Source of the DNA: Tolypothrix brevis GSE-NOS-MK-07-07A
GTDB taxonomy: Bacteria > Cyanobacteriota > Cyanobacteriia > Cyanobacteriales > Nostocaceae
Reading direction: 5' to 3'
NCBI GenBank assembly: GCA_019358985.1
Contig: JAHHIJ010000033.1
Coordinates: 1-64,000, forward strand
Length of the DNA: 64,000 bases
Position 1 is the stretch's first letter; every line of letters begins with the position of its first letter. A program made the position numbers and the translations under genes. The notes under the pieces were generated by a model that did not search any database, had not been told where the DNA came from, and saw only the letters and a list, made by a program, of their open reading frames with translations. Below are positions 8,991-17,897 of this stretch, piece after piece.

Positions 8991-10172
8991 ATGAAATACA
9001 AGCCTTTTTATACCCTAAATTCTCTCCTGCCTTTTTCCATCATGGATCGCTACCTCACTAGCGAATTAATACCGCCATTTTTATTTGGTGTCGGAGCATT
9101 CTCATCAATTGGTGTCACAATTGATGCTGTATTTGAACTGGTGAGAAAAATAGTAGAATCCGGGCTACCAGTAGGAATTGCACTCCAAGTTTTTTTATTA
9201 ACCCTACCAAAGTTCATTGTTTTAGCCTTTCCCATGTCTACGCTCCTAGCTACTTTGATGACTTACAGTCGTCTTTCTAGCGAAAGCGAATTGATTGCTC
9301 TGCGAGGATGTGGCGTAAGTGTTTATCGCATGGTATTAACTGCGGTGTTTTTAAGTTTGCTGGTTACAGGATTGACATTTGCCTTTAACGAGGAAATTGC
9401 ACCAGCAGCAAGTTACCAAGCAGCTGTTACCTTAGAAAAAGCCCTAAAATCGGACAAACCACCTATTGCCAAACAGGATAACTTCCTCTATGCAGAAAAG
9501 CGAGATGTGAAGCAACCCGATGGCAAAAAGCAAAAAATTCTCATCCGCTTATATTACGCCGACCAATTTGATGGCGAGCGCTTCAGAGGTTTGACAATTA
9601 TAGATCGTTCCGACCAAAAAGCTCGGCAAGGTTTAAGTCAAATTGTCGTTGCAGATTCCGGCGAATGGAATCCATCGGAAAACACTTGGAATATTTACAA
9701 AGGTACCATTTATTTAGTAGCTCCTGATAGTTCTTATCGCAATATTGTGCGGTTTGAACAGCAACAATTACAATTGCCTCGCACAGCATTTGAACTAGCA
9801 CAAAAAAGCAAAGATTACGACCAAATGAATATCGCTCAAGCGCTAGAACAATTGGAAATAGAACGCCTAGGCGGTGATGATAAAAAAATTCGCAAACTGA
9901 AAATTCGGATTCAACAAAAATTAGCCTTGCCCTTTGTATGTGTAGTTTTTGGCTTAGTAGGCGCAGCTATGGGAAGCATACCACAGCGTACCGGGCGAGG
10001 AACCAGTTTTGGTATTAGTGTCATAGTTATTTTTTCATACTACTTACTTGGCTTTCTTACTAGTGCCTTAGGAGAGGCAAATGTTTTGTCTCCCTTTATG
10101 GCAGCTTGGTTGCCGGATTTTCTTGGTTTAGGGACAGGCATATTCTTATTGATACGAGTTGCCCAACGATGA
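8991..10172 (+). CDS. LptF/LptG (YjgP/YjgQ) family LPS export permease
   Basis: A 393-residue permease of the LptF/LptG family. Three N-terminal membrane segments (starting around LTSELIPPFLFGVGAF) are followed by a periplasmic beta-jellyroll region (about residues 150-290) and three C-terminal segments (LALPFVCVVFGLVGAAMGSI, GISVIVIFSYYLLGF, FLGLGTGIFLLI). With LptB it extracts LPS from the plasma membrane. Cyanobacteria often have a single LptF/G-type gene beside lptA and lptB, as here, which would imply a homodimer. An alternative start is ATG 9042 (MDRYLTSELI). Confidence 0.9.
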   Translation: MKYKPFYTLNSLLPFSIMDRYLTSELIPPFLFGVGAFSSIGVTIDAVFELVRKIVESGLPVGIALQVFLLTLPKFIVLAFPMSTLLATLMTYSRLSSESELIALRGCGVSVYRMVLTAVFLSLLVTGLTFAFNEEIAPAASYQAAVTLEKALKSDKPPIAKQDNFLYAEKRDVKQPDGKKQKILIRLYYADQFDGERFRGLTIIDRSDQKARQGLSQIVVADSGEWNPSENTWNIYKGTIYLVAPDSSYRNIVRFEQQQLQLPRTAFELAQKSKDYDQMNIAQALEQLEIERLGGDDKKIRKLKIRIQQKLALPFVCVVFGLVGAAMGSIPQRTGRGTSFGISVIVIFSYYLLGFLTSALGEANVLSPFMAAWLPDFLGLGTGIFLLIRVAQR

Positions 10173-10253
10173 ATTACAACACAAAATTAGTTAGAGAATT
10201 ATTGAGATTAAATCCGAATTGTCGGTTGCCAAATTATTTGACCACTTGACAAA

Positions 10254-10469
10254 TTAATGTCCATAAATAATAAACCCTTCAAAGGCGAAATGAACTAAAC
10301 AACGCGCAAAGTTAAACAGGGGTTCTTTGGGGTCACGGTCAGTTTTATACTGCTTTATGGCATCTTGGACATTTTGTGTAGTGAGGTTGTTTTTCAATTC
10401 AAAGGTAATGAGGGGTAAGCCGTTGATGAAAATCCCCATATCCAGCGATCGCGGAGCGCGAATATCCAA
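10254..10469 (-). pseudogene. Fragment of type I restriction subunit HsdR (N-terminal nuclease domain)
   Basis: About 71 codons reading MGIFINGLPLITFELKNNLT then VQDAIKQYKTDRDPKEPLFN. This is the PD-(D/E)xK nuclease core of HsdR (FELKN holds the E-x-K). The usual continuation after ARCLVHFA is lost; the frame ends within the left end of the Tn7-like element at 10254, and the N-terminal part upstream is also missing. It is a broken scrap, not a working enzyme. Confidence 0.75.
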
Positions 10470-10546
10470 CTTTTAGCAAATTAAGCTAGAAGCTCAGTGT
10501 CTTTAGACCTGGGTTGCTGACAATCTACTTATTTAACGTCAAATAT

Positions 10547-12160
10547 TTAAGTCCACTCTTTTCGGAAATCATATCTACCGGGAGCAAGGATGTCGTTTGG
10601 ATCTAGTGCCCTTTTCAGTTTTTGTAGTAATTTGCCATAATCATCTTTCGCTGGTGGTAGAGAATTCATCAATTGAGTACTTAAGCGATAAGGGATATAG
10701 CCCTCCAATAACAATTTCTGCATCATTTCATCATGGCATAAGAACGCACGCTCATCCTCTCCATCCACATCTCTGTCGTAAATAATGGCTACAGTCATAT
10801 CTATACTTCTTTCTGTTATGCATTGCAGCCCTACATTTGGCTCAAACTGATGTAGTTTCGCTGTTTCCTCAATAATTCTCAAAGCTGCTCTAACATGCTG
10901 TCCATCAAAGGGTACGCTTGGTGCTAACCAAATTATCCCACAACCATCTCTGTCAGGATCCATATTCGATGATGGCACGGGAGATTGCTTTCTCCAGTAA
11001 ACCATAGAGACAGCTTTTTCTGTTGGAATACCACGCTGGAGATTTTTGCTGTAGAGTAAGTCGATAGTATTTCTCAAGTCAATTCCAGTTATCCATTTAT
11101 AGAGTGGTCGAATTATTTCAGCAATTTGGGCTTTGCGAGCATCAAAGAAAATAAGTTTATCGACCGTTTTCTTCAATGCTTGTTTAATCAATTTCCGTTC
11201 TATCTGACCATGTTCTCTGCTGTTTGAATACAAGGCTCCCTCTCCAATCCATAAACCACCACCCCATGTTTTTCTTAATTTCTGCATTAAATCTGCTGAA
11301 AGGAGTGTTTTTCCATTAGCTTCTTTCCAAGGATACTGTTGTTTTGTCGAGAGCATTCTGTAGTCGTTAAATAGAACAAAACTATTTCTCATCAGTCCTT
11401 GCAACTTAAGTTTTCGTAGGGTATCAATGAATTCCTCAAGATGAGAATCATCGCTGATGGAATAGAAAAAGGACTGGAAATATTCCGGTTCTGGGAACAG
11501 CCATATTGTCATCTGGGTGACTATACCAAGGTTAGACTGGGTAAATATGCCATCGAAATAAGGTCCCACTCCCCATTTGTTAACCTTGGCTGCTTTGGCA
11601 TTGGCAAAGCGTTCAAATCCAGTGTGAATGCATTCTCCCGTTGGCAAGACGACTTCGAGTCCACAAACATGAGCAAATCTGTCCCCATAAGGTCCCTTGC
11701 CGACTCCCCTTTCTAAGATATTTCCTATCAAACTAGAATCAGGAGTGCTTCCGGTTACACTCATTAGCAAATTCGACTTTTTCTCCTGCATATACTCAAA
11801 CAATTGGCGCTGGGTTACACCAGGTTCTACAGTCACATAAGCCAACTTTTCATTGTAATCAATAATTCGATTTAGCCTGCCCAAGTCCATAATTACACAA
11901 CCATCCTGAGCTGGAACACTTGACCCATATCCCCAATTCTTTCCCTTGCTAATGGGATAAATTGGTGTTTTATATTGATTGGCGATTTGAACACATTCTT
12001 GAACTTCAGCACGATTGCCCGGTCGAATAATGGCTGGAACCGTTTGGGTTGTAGCAAATGTTGCGGTTTGCACAGCAGAAATTGTTGCTTCGTCCGTTAA
12101 GACATTCTCTGAACTGACGATATCTCGATACGCCTTCAGCAAATTTACTAAGTTTTCCAT
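10547..12160 (-). CDS. FAD-linked oxidase of the VAO/PCMH family
   Basis: A 537-residue flavoprotein. The N-terminal PCMH-type FAD domain (about residues 40-235) shows IIRPGNRAEVQECVQIANQY, ISKGKNWGYGSSVPAQDG and VTVEPGVTQRQLFEYMQE. The substrate domain follows, and the C-terminus ends KLKRALDPNDILAPGRYDF, as in 4-cresol dehydrogenase and vanillyl-alcohol oxidase. Enzymes of this group oxidise phenolic or benzylic substrates. The natural substrate here is unknown. It lies 148 bp downstream of a methyltransferase gene on the same strand, both inside the putative Tn7-like element, which suggests a small biosynthetic or modification cassette. No HIP1 site occurs in this gene, unlike the surrounding core genes. 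Confidence 0.82.
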   Translation of the reverse strand: MENLVNLLKAYRDIVSSENVLTDEATISAVQTATFATTQTVPAIIRPGNRAEVQECVQIANQYKTPIYPISKGKNWGYGSSVPAQDGCVIMDLGRLNRIIDYNEKLAYVTVEPGVTQRQLFEYMQEKKSNLLMSVTGSTPDSSLIGNILERGVGKGPYGDRFAHVCGLEVVLPTGECIHTGFERFANAKAAKVNKWGVGPYFDGIFTQSNLGIVTQMTIWLFPEPEYFQSFFYSISDDSHLEEFIDTLRKLKLQGLMRNSFVLFNDYRMLSTKQQYPWKEANGKTLLSADLMQKLRKTWGGGLWIGEGALYSNSREHGQIERKLIKQALKKTVDKLIFFDARKAQIAEIIRPLYKWITGIDLRNTIDLLYSKNLQRGIPTEKAVSMVYWRKQSPVPSSNMDPDRDGCGIIWLAPSVPFDGQHVRAALRIIEETAKLHQFEPNVGLQCITERSIDMTVAIIYDRDVDGEDERAFLCHDEMMQKLLLEGYIPYRLSTQLMNSLPPAKDDYGKLLQKLKRALDPNDILAPGRYDFRKEWT

Positions 12161-12215
12161 ATCCTATTTTCCTTCTTGTATTTTGTAAGTTTAGAGGGGA
12201 GTTAATATTTCGAGA

Positions 12216-12232
12216 CCCCAGCAAAGCTGGGG
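12216..12232. other. Small hairpin between methyltransferase and oxidase genes
   Basis: CCCCAGC, a 3-base loop and GCTGGGG form a stable 7-bp stem in the 148-bp gap between the two cargo genes. There is no T-run, so it may be an RNA-processing or attenuation hairpin rather than a terminator. Confidence 0.4.
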
Positions 12233-12308
12233 CACATCTTAATAGGGTAAAAGAGAATAATTTGTATCACACATGAGCGTGAAATGGTATAAACCAAATA
12301 ACGATCAT

Positions 12309-13151
12309 CTATTTTGATATGGGCTTTCGGGCAATTGTAATTTCTCCTGGACATACCATTAAGCTGGTGTCACGATCAAAATGAATGCGCCCATTCAACC
12401 TCATCTTGTGTGCTTTTGCCTGAGCAGCCTGGTGTTCGAGGTCGGATCGAATCCTCTCATTTTCAGCAAAATACTGTTGTGCAACTATTGAAGAATTAAT
12501 GTTGTAATTGAAAGATTGTTCACTCTGAATATCGACGAACCCTGCTTCAGTCAACCATCCGTATAACTCTTCTTTGGTAAGAAAATGACGATTGTCCGCT
12601 ACATCCTTCATATTGGCAAAAGTATCTTTCACTCTGGCAATCCCGCGTAGTTCGTCCCGTTCTTCTGGGTCATCAAACAACATTCCAAGGTTGACAAAGA
12701 TCCCTCCCGGTTGCAAAACTCGATAAATACTAGAGTAGAGATCAAGCTGACGGGAGCGCGGAATTTCATGGTTTGAACTCTTGATCATTACCCGGTCAAA
12801 AGAGTTTTCCGGGATTGATATCTGAGAGTCGCGTGAAGACATTGTTAAGACATCTCCCCAAATTACTTCAGCCTTCGCATCTGAAAGCTTCTTGCGAGCG
12901 AACTCCGCTTGCACACTGGAGTATTCAAGCACAAAGAGCTTCGGGCATCGGATCTGATGAGTTAGACAATACTGGTGAAGCCTCTTAGAAAGGTTTCCAT
13001 CTCCTGCCATTGCGTCAAGAACGTTTTCCACTCGCTCTGGATCTACAAGCTTGAGCATTTGATTAATTAATTGCTCATCAAATCCGTTAATTGTATCCTG
13101 GTCATAACTTCCGACTTGATCAAATCCGCTCTCTTTTTTGAGTGTAAACAT
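12309..13151 (-). CDS. Class I SAM-dependent methyltransferase
   Basis: A 280-residue methyltransferase. Motif I is VLDAMAGDGNLSKRL, a later motif is IYRVLQPGGIFVNLGMLF, and FLTKEELYGWLTEAGFVDI is typical of UbiE-like small-molecule enzymes. The acceptor is unknown. It is the first gene of a leftward pair with the VAO-type oxidase, and both fall between the Tn7-like ends. Methylation plus phenol oxidation would fit tailoring of an aromatic metabolite, but this is inference. No HIP1 octamers are present. About 400 bp of AT-rich leader, including the right transposon end, lies upstream. Confidence 0.8.
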   Translation of the reverse strand: MFTLKKESGFDQVGSYDQDTINGFDEQLINQMLKLVDPERVENVLDAMAGDGNLSKRLHQYCLTHQIRCPKLFVLEYSSVQAEFARKKLSDAKAEVIWGDVLTMSSRDSQISIPENSFDRVMIKSSNHEIPRSRQLDLYSSIYRVLQPGGIFVNLGMLFDDPEERDELRGIARVKDTFANMKDVADNRHFLTKEELYGWLTEAGFVDIQSEQSFNYNINSSIVAQQYFAENERIRSDLEHQAAQAKAHKMRLNGRIHFDRDTSLMVCPGEITIARKPISK

Positions 13152-13556
13152 TTCAAAGCTCCATTGATTACAAGTTAAATAGGCATTGCAGAATAAAGGG
13201 ATGAGTTAATACAAATTAAATTTAGACACGATCAACTTTTCCAGCAAAGTCGTACTAAATTCACGTATCTCATCTCAATCCCTTTTTGAAATGCTTTCGT
13301 GCCTTTACATCTTTATTTATGCATTTAAAAAATATATCCAACAGCACCCTTGAGGGTACTATTACAACCGTAATCCGGATTTCTCACCAGCAAGGTTGAT
13401 GTATGACATAACACACCACATTGGAAAGTTTAACGTTATTATTTTGTTAATGGTTAGCCAATACAATTGGACAACATAAGTTTGTTAATTGGGACATTAA
13501 TTTGGGAAAACGGACATTAAAGTGTCAACGCGGTCAAATAATTTGTCGCTCTACAT

Positions 13557-16262
13557 CTATTCCAAGTTTTGCAAACCCATCGCAATCTTACTATGCTTTT
13601 CAATCTGCCCCATCACTTGTTTTGCCCGTTGAATCACCACCGCAGGCAAACCAGCTAATCTTCCCGCTTCAATACCATAAGACTTATCAGCGCCTCCTGG
13701 CTGAACTTGATGCAAAAAGATAATTTGGTCGGGTAACTCCTTCACCGTCACCTGATAATTAGCAACATTCGGTAACATTGTCGCCAACTCATTCAGCTCA
13801 TGGTAATGTGTAGCAAAAATCGATCGCGATCGAATATCCACCGCTAAATATTCCGCCACCGCCCAAGCAATGGAAAGACCGTCAAAAGTCGCCGTACCCC
13901 GTCCAATTTCATCTAACAAGACAAGCGATCGCGAGGTTGCATGATTAAGAATATTAGCCGTTTCATTCATCTCCACCATAAAAGTAGATTGACCCGTCGC
14001 CAAATCATCCACCGCACCTACCCGCGTAAAAATGCGATCGCACACTCCCAACTTAGCTTCATAAGCCGGCACAAAACTACCAATTTGCGCCATAAGTTGT
14101 ATTAAGCCCACCTGCCTCAAATAACAACTCTTACCACTGGCATTTGGACCCGTAAGAATGATTAAATCAGGATGGTCAGTGGGAGAGGGAGGGATGGGGA
14201 GAGGGGGGGATGGGGAGAAAGAAGAATTATTCTCCTTATCTCCTTGTCCCCTTGTCCCCTTGTCCCCTTGTCTCCCATGTCCTCCTCTCCCTTCCTCCTT
14301 GGCGCTCTTGGCATCTTGGCGGTTCGTTCCTCCAAGCTGCGTCGAATTCGGCACAAAAAACCCAGCCGGCAAAGACTGTTCCACCACCGGATGACGCCCA
14401 TCCACAATCAAAATCTCCCTTCCCGCAACCATCTCCGGACGACAGAAACCTTGATTTACCCCCAACTCAGCCAAACCGCACAACACATCAGATGCTGCTA
14501 CCGCACGGGAAAGAATGCGAATTACCTCAGCATGTGTCCCCACCTCATCACGCAAAGCTGTAAAAATCTCATATTCCAACTGATTTAAATCATCCCGTGC
14601 CGTGAGAATTCGTGCTTCTCGTTCCTTCAACTCCGGGGTGATGTAACGTTCCTCATTCGTCAGCGTTTGCTTGCGGATATAATTACTGGGGACAGAATCC
14701 GCCTTAGCACGAGAAATACTGATATAATAGCCAAAAGTCTTATTAAAACCTACCTTCAACGTCGGAATTCCCGTCTTTGCTCTTTCGTCAACTTCCAAAT
14801 TAGCAATCCATTGCCGATCGCCTTCCACAGTTATTTTTTGCTCATCCAGCAGAGCATTCACACCTTGGCGAATCAACCCACCTTCAGTTAAATATATCGG
14901 TGGCGACTCCACCAAATGTGCGTGTAACTTTTCTGCCAACTCTGACAAAACAGGCGGCACTTTCTGCAAAGCTTTCAAAAAGGGAGAACGAGCATCAGCC
15001 ACCAAGCTCGCTAATTCTGGTAAACGCGCCAAAGAATCAGCCAAAGCCACCAAATCTCGCGCATTTGCTGTACCAGAACCGGCGCGCCCTGTCAATCGTT
15101 CCAAGTCATAAATTTGACGTAACAATTGCCGCAATTCTTTACGCAGAGGTGTATTTTCGATTAACTCTGCGATGGTATCTTGCCGCGCCCGAATGCCTTT
15201 AATATCGAGTAGCGGTTGCAACAACCATCTTCTCAAGGCACGTCCACCCATCGCCGTGCTGGTTCTATCCAACGCCCAAAGTAAAGAACCGTGAAAAGTG
15301 CCATCGCGGACAGTTTGCGTAATTTCCAGGTTGCGGCGAGTTTGATTGTCAACAATTAAATAATCAGTAATTGTATATGTGCGTAATGCTTGGAGGAAAA
15401 CCGGATGTTCTTTTTGAGTATCTTCCAGGTATTCTAAAAGACCACCAGCAGTGCGGACAGCGAGGGGAAGATGATCGCAACCTAAACCTTCAAGCGATCG
15501 CACTTTGAATTTATGTAATAATTTAGCTCTTGCTTCACCTTGAGAAAATGGAACTTGCGATCGCAAAGCATAACAAAACGATGGTGGCAAACATTCCGGC
15601 AGATGTTCCGATTTTTCCCCAGGACGCAGTAAACTACCTAAATCTGGCGCATTCGTCGGAATTAACACTTCCGAAGGTTGCAAGCGCATTAACTCTTGTG
15701 TCAGATGTTCTAAATTACTGGCTTGGGTAGTTAAAAATTCCCCAGTTGATATATCTGCGTAAGCCAAACCCCAATGTTCCCCAGCAATTACCACAGCAGC
15801 AAGGTAATTATTGCGACTTGCTTTTAGCATTCCATCTTCCAGCAAAGTACCGGGGGTAAGGATGCGCGTAATTTCCCGACGTACCAACCTTCCAGCAGCT
15901 TCCGCAGCATCTTCCACTTGGTCGCATATTACCACAGCGTAGCCTTTTTCCACCAGCAGCGTCGCGTAGCGTTCCCAAGAGTGATGGGGTACACCAGACA
16001 TTGCCACTCGTCCTTGTTCTCCAGCTTGTTTGCTCGTCAGGACAAGTTCTAACTGCTGCGCTAGCGTCACCGCATCTTCAAAGTAGCATTCAAAGAAATC
16101 TCCGACCCGATACAGCAACATCGCGTGAGGATACTTTTCTTTGGTTTCGATATAATGCTGGTACATTTGACTGAGCTTACTCCGATCCACCGCTCGATGG
16201 TCAGAGATAAATGTACTGGCATCGTGTTTGTTGGATGGGGTTGCAGAGTGAGAAGCAGTCAT
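13557..16262 (-). CDS. mutS: DNA mismatch repair protein MutS with in-frame repeat insertion
   Basis: A 901-residue MutS1. The mismatch-contact motif [11 protein letters not shown] is near the N-terminus. Connector, core and clamp domains follow, and then the ATPase with Walker [11 protein letters not shown], Walker [21 protein letters not shown] and the switch [10 protein letters not shown]. About residues 640-696, just before Walker A, hold a non-conserved stretch rich in Gly, Gln, Ser and Pro ([15 protein letters not shown], then [12 protein letters not shown]). It is encoded by low-complexity heptamer-type DNA inserted in frame. The frame is intact, so the protein probably works. The stop codon lies 1 bp from the right terminus of the Tn7-like element. 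Confidence 0.95.
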   Translation of the reverse strand: MTASHSATPSNKHDASTFISDHRAVDRSKLSQMYQHYIETKEKYPHAMLLYRVGDFFECYFEDAVTLAQQLELVLTSKQAGEQGRVAMSGVPHHSWERYATLLVEKGYAVVICDQVEDAAEAAGRLVRREITRILTPGTLLEDGMLKASRNNYLAAVVIAGEHWGLAYADISTGEFLTTQASNLEHLTQELMRLQPSEVLIPTNAPDLGSLLRPGEKSEHLPECLPPSFCYALRSQVPFSQGEARAKLLHKFKVRSLEGLGCDHLPLAVRTAGGLLEYLEDTQKEHPVFLQALRTYTITDYLIVDNQTRRNLEITQTVRDGTFHGSLLWALDRTSTAMGGRALRRWLLQPLLDIKGIRARQDTIAELIENTPLRKELRQLLRQIYDLERLTGRAGSGTANARDLVALADSLARLPELASLVADARSPFLKALQKVPPVLSELAEKLHAHLVESPPIYLTEGGLIRQGVNALLDEQKITVEGDRQWIANLEVDERAKTGIPTLKVGFNKTFGYYISISRAKADSVPSNYIRKQTLTNEERYITPELKEREARILTARDDLNQLEYEIFTALRDEVGTHAEVIRILSRAVAASDVLCGLAELGVNQGFCRPEMVAGREILIVDGRHPVVEQSLPAGFFVPNSTQLGGTNRQDAKSAKEEGRGGHGRQGDKGTRGQGDKENNSSFSPSPPLPIPPSPTDHPDLIILTGPNASGKSCYLRQVGLIQLMAQIGSFVPAYEAKLGVCDRIFTRVGAVDDLATGQSTFMVEMNETANILNHATSRSLVLLDEIGRGTATFDGLSIAWAVAEYLAVDIRSRSIFATHYHELNELATMLPNVANYQVTVKELPDQIIFLHQVQPGGADKSYGIEAGRLAGLPAVVIQRAKQVMGQIEKHSKIAMGLQNLE
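14170..14345. repeat. Low-complexity heptamer-type repeat inside mutS
   Basis: Purine-rich GGGAGAGGGAGGGATGGGG is followed by pyrimidine-rich repeats of CTTGTCCC and then CTTGGCG/CTTGGCA words (14300-14335). Similar DNA interrupts the dihydroorotase gene near 39200, and the TCTTGGCGGTTCGTT word recurs in the ABC ATPase gene near 46360. Confidence 0.8.
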
Positions 16263-16424
16263 AGATGCTTAGTTATACGCGCGGAAATTCCACAGTAATT
16301 AATGATAACCTGTTGTTAGTTGGGAATGCACATTGCTCAAAGTTTATTCATCTTATGCGATCGCTCCGTCTTGTAGGTGTAACTGGTGGAGGTGGTTCTT
16401 GTGCCTTTAAACCCCCATCAGCAG

Positions 16425-16645
16425 TCAGAAACTCCACATGGAAGCTTTTTTGCTGATAATGCTTGCCCAAATTTACAATAGACATCTCCAGAAATTAATT
16501 ATGCGTTGCCCGAAACCCTTGTAGAGACGTAGCACTGCTACGTCTTTACCTCTTTTTCGGAGATGTCTAATAGACATCTCCACAAATGAACTATGCGTTA
16601 CCTGAAATCCTTGTAGAGACGTAGCACTGCTACGTCTTTTCTACC
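16425..16645. repeat. Two copies of dispersed repeat family A
   Basis: Two successive units, each with GACATCTCCA, TATGCGTT(G/A)CC, AACCCTTGTAGAGACG-like sequence and the palindrome GACGTAGCACTGCTACGTC. Between them lies GGAGATGTCTA. A word at 16428-16458 (TCAGAAACTCCACATGGAAG then CTTTTTT) precedes the first unit and recurs at 22327 in front of another copy. The region 16263-16780 holds no gene I can support. Confidence 0.8.
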
Positions 16646-16659
16646 ACATGTCTTCTGTA

Positions 16660-16754
16660 ATAGGACTTACGCACTCGTTACGAAGAAATCAGGTTTTGAG
16701 ATTGCTTCCTTATGTCGCAATGACGTAAATAGGTAGTCCGTGCGTAAGTCCTAT
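16660..16754. mobile_element. MITE-like element with AGGACTTACGCA inverted ends
   Basis: ATAGGACTTACGCAC (16660-16674) is matched in inverse at 16740-16754. The 95-bp unit has no coding capacity. A second copy with the same ends is at 56954-57046. Such termini are seen on insertion-sequence-derived miniature elements in cyanobacteria. Confidence 0.75.
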
Positions 16755-16780
16755 GTCTAACGCAAAAAAGCAAAAATCCT

Positions 16781-17563
16781 TCACAATACATCTGGATTTT
16801 CCCCCAACTCTCTTAATCTAGCTGCTAAACGTTCGGCTCGTGCAGCTGCTGCCTCCGCTTGTGCAGCTGCTGCCTCCGCTTGTGCAACTGCTGCCTCCGC
16901 TCGTGCAGCTGCTGCCTCCGCTTGTGCAGCTGCTGCCTCCTCTGGTAACAAAACCAAATTGCCAGCCACATCGTAAAACCGCAACCATATCGCCGTTTCT
17001 CTATCTATCGTTCCTTCCCAAGTCCCCAACCAGAAACCTAAACGTCTACACCATAACCAACTGCGCTCATTTGGGGTCAAAGACTGGTATTGTTGATTAT
17101 CATCTAAATGCCATCCTTGCAAAGAATTAGAGTCAAAGGGGTCGTAGACAAAATAATCTGAGGTATGAAAAGTTTGTTCGTAAAGGTCTTTCTTAATACC
17201 CTTGTCTATTGCTGCGGTAGATGGTGACATTAATTCCACAATTACATCGGGATAACGACCATTTTCTTCCCACACTACCCAGCCTTGTCTAGAATTATTG
17301 CCGTCAACATTGAGGACAGCAAAAAAATCTGGACCCCGGAAATCACGGTTACGAACCTGGGTGCTGCTGTAGTAAATAAACATATTGCCCCCCGTAAAAT
17401 AATCATTGCGGTCAGCCCAAGATTGCTGCAATGACCGAATTAGGACATTCATCGCAATACGGTGTCTATTTGATTCCAAGGGTTCACCATCATCAAAAAT
17501 TAAATCTGTAGGTGGCTTATGGGATTCCCAGTCCACAACGGCTAGATTGTTTTCGGTAGTCAT
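16781..17563 (-). CDS. Uma2 family endonuclease-like protein with coiled-coil tail
   Basis: A 260-residue Uma2 (DUF820) protein, a PD-(D/E)xK-type nuclease fold much expanded in cyanobacteria. The core shows DFFAVLNVDG and YPDVIVELMSPST. The C-terminus is five heptads of the AEAAAAQ type (about residues 207-241), encoded by 21-bp tandem DNA repeats at 16840-16944, then a Leu/Arg-rich end. Uma2 genes often sit near mobile DNA and their role is unknown. Four Uma2 genes occur in this window (16781, 21406, 53423, 58703). Confidence 0.85.
   Translation of the reverse strand: MTTENNLAVVDWESHKPPTDLIFDDGEPLESNRHRIAMNVLIRSLQQSWADRNDYFTGGNMFIYYSSTQVRNRDFRGPDFFAVLNVDGNNSRQGWVVWEENGRYPDVIVELMSPSTAAIDKGIKKDLYEQTFHTSDYFVYDPFDSNSLQGWHLDDNQQYQSLTPNERSWLWCRRLGFWLGTWEGTIDRETAIWLRFYDVAGNLVLLPEEAAAAQAEAAAARAEAAVAQAEAAAAQAEAAAARAERLAARLRELGENPDVL
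16840..16944. repeat. Five 21-bp tandem repeats within the Uma2 gene
   Basis: The unit GTGCAGCTGCTGCCTCCGCTT occurs five times in exact register with a few base changes. Each unit encodes one heptad on the minus strand, so copy-number change would keep the reading frame. Confidence 0.9.
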
Positions 17564-17653
17564 GAGGGATTATCGCCTTTCCTATCAAGCCTTAAATTTA
17601 TATCATAATCTGCCCAGAGCTTACTGAAAGTATTTGATCTGGTTACTAAGTGC

Positions 17654-17754
17654 GGTTTTGCGTAAGTTTGTTTTTTAACGCAAAGGAACGCGGAGGTAAG
17701 CGCAGAGTGACGCAGAGTTTTTATGATAGATTTTCGTCATTAATTTATGCTCTT
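17654..17754. repeat. Dispersed repeat family B, copy 1
   Basis: The block reads TTTTGCGTAAG, then AACGCAAAGGAACGCGGAGG, TAAGCGCAGAGTGACGCAGA and GTTTTTATGATAGATTTTCG. Nearly the same block recurs at 28890-28963 and 57061-57164. It lies in the 334-bp gap before the CHAT-GUN4 gene, which holds nothing else I can support. Confidence 0.8.
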
Positions 17755-17897
17755 GTTGTACTAAATGCGGCTGCTTTACTTTGCGTTTTTATACTGGTGC
17801 TTTGAGTTAGCCTGAAAAAGCGATTAACATAGTTTCCGGAAAATGTAAATAGTATTTGTAGTTACTGCATAATTAAATCAGAGTACGGTGTGGGAAA

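Larger units (their letters stand above)
10220..13555. mobile_element. Putative non-autonomous Tn7-like element with inverted ends
   Basis: The two ends read inward as TGTCGGTTGCCAAATTATTT (plus strand from 10220) and TGTAGAGCGACAAATTATTT (minus strand from 13555). Both continue with GACC, and then a second block appears at nearly the same distance: GACAAATTAATGTCC (10248-10262) and GACACTTTAATGTCC (13526-13512). The right end has two more related blocks at 13504-13492 and 13486-13469. TGT termini with repeated TnsB-type sites of this kind are typical of Tn7-like elements, including cyanobacterial CRISPR-associated ones. No transposase gene lies inside. The 5-bp flanks (CGAAT, TCTAT) do not match, so no target duplication is visible. 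The cargo lacks GCGATCGC sites except in the hsdR scrap, unlike its neighbours. Confidence 0.68.

Noticed and set aside
10171-10251. Frame MNYNTKLVRELLRLNPNCRL overlapping the LptF stop
   Set aside because: It runs into the left end of the Tn7-like element after about 17 codons; probably the residue of an interrupted small frame, too short to call.
14158-15730. Several plus-strand open frames of 66-138 codons opposite mutS
   Set aside because: They include the low-complexity insert and otherwise mirror mutS codons. No start signal or protein-like composition.
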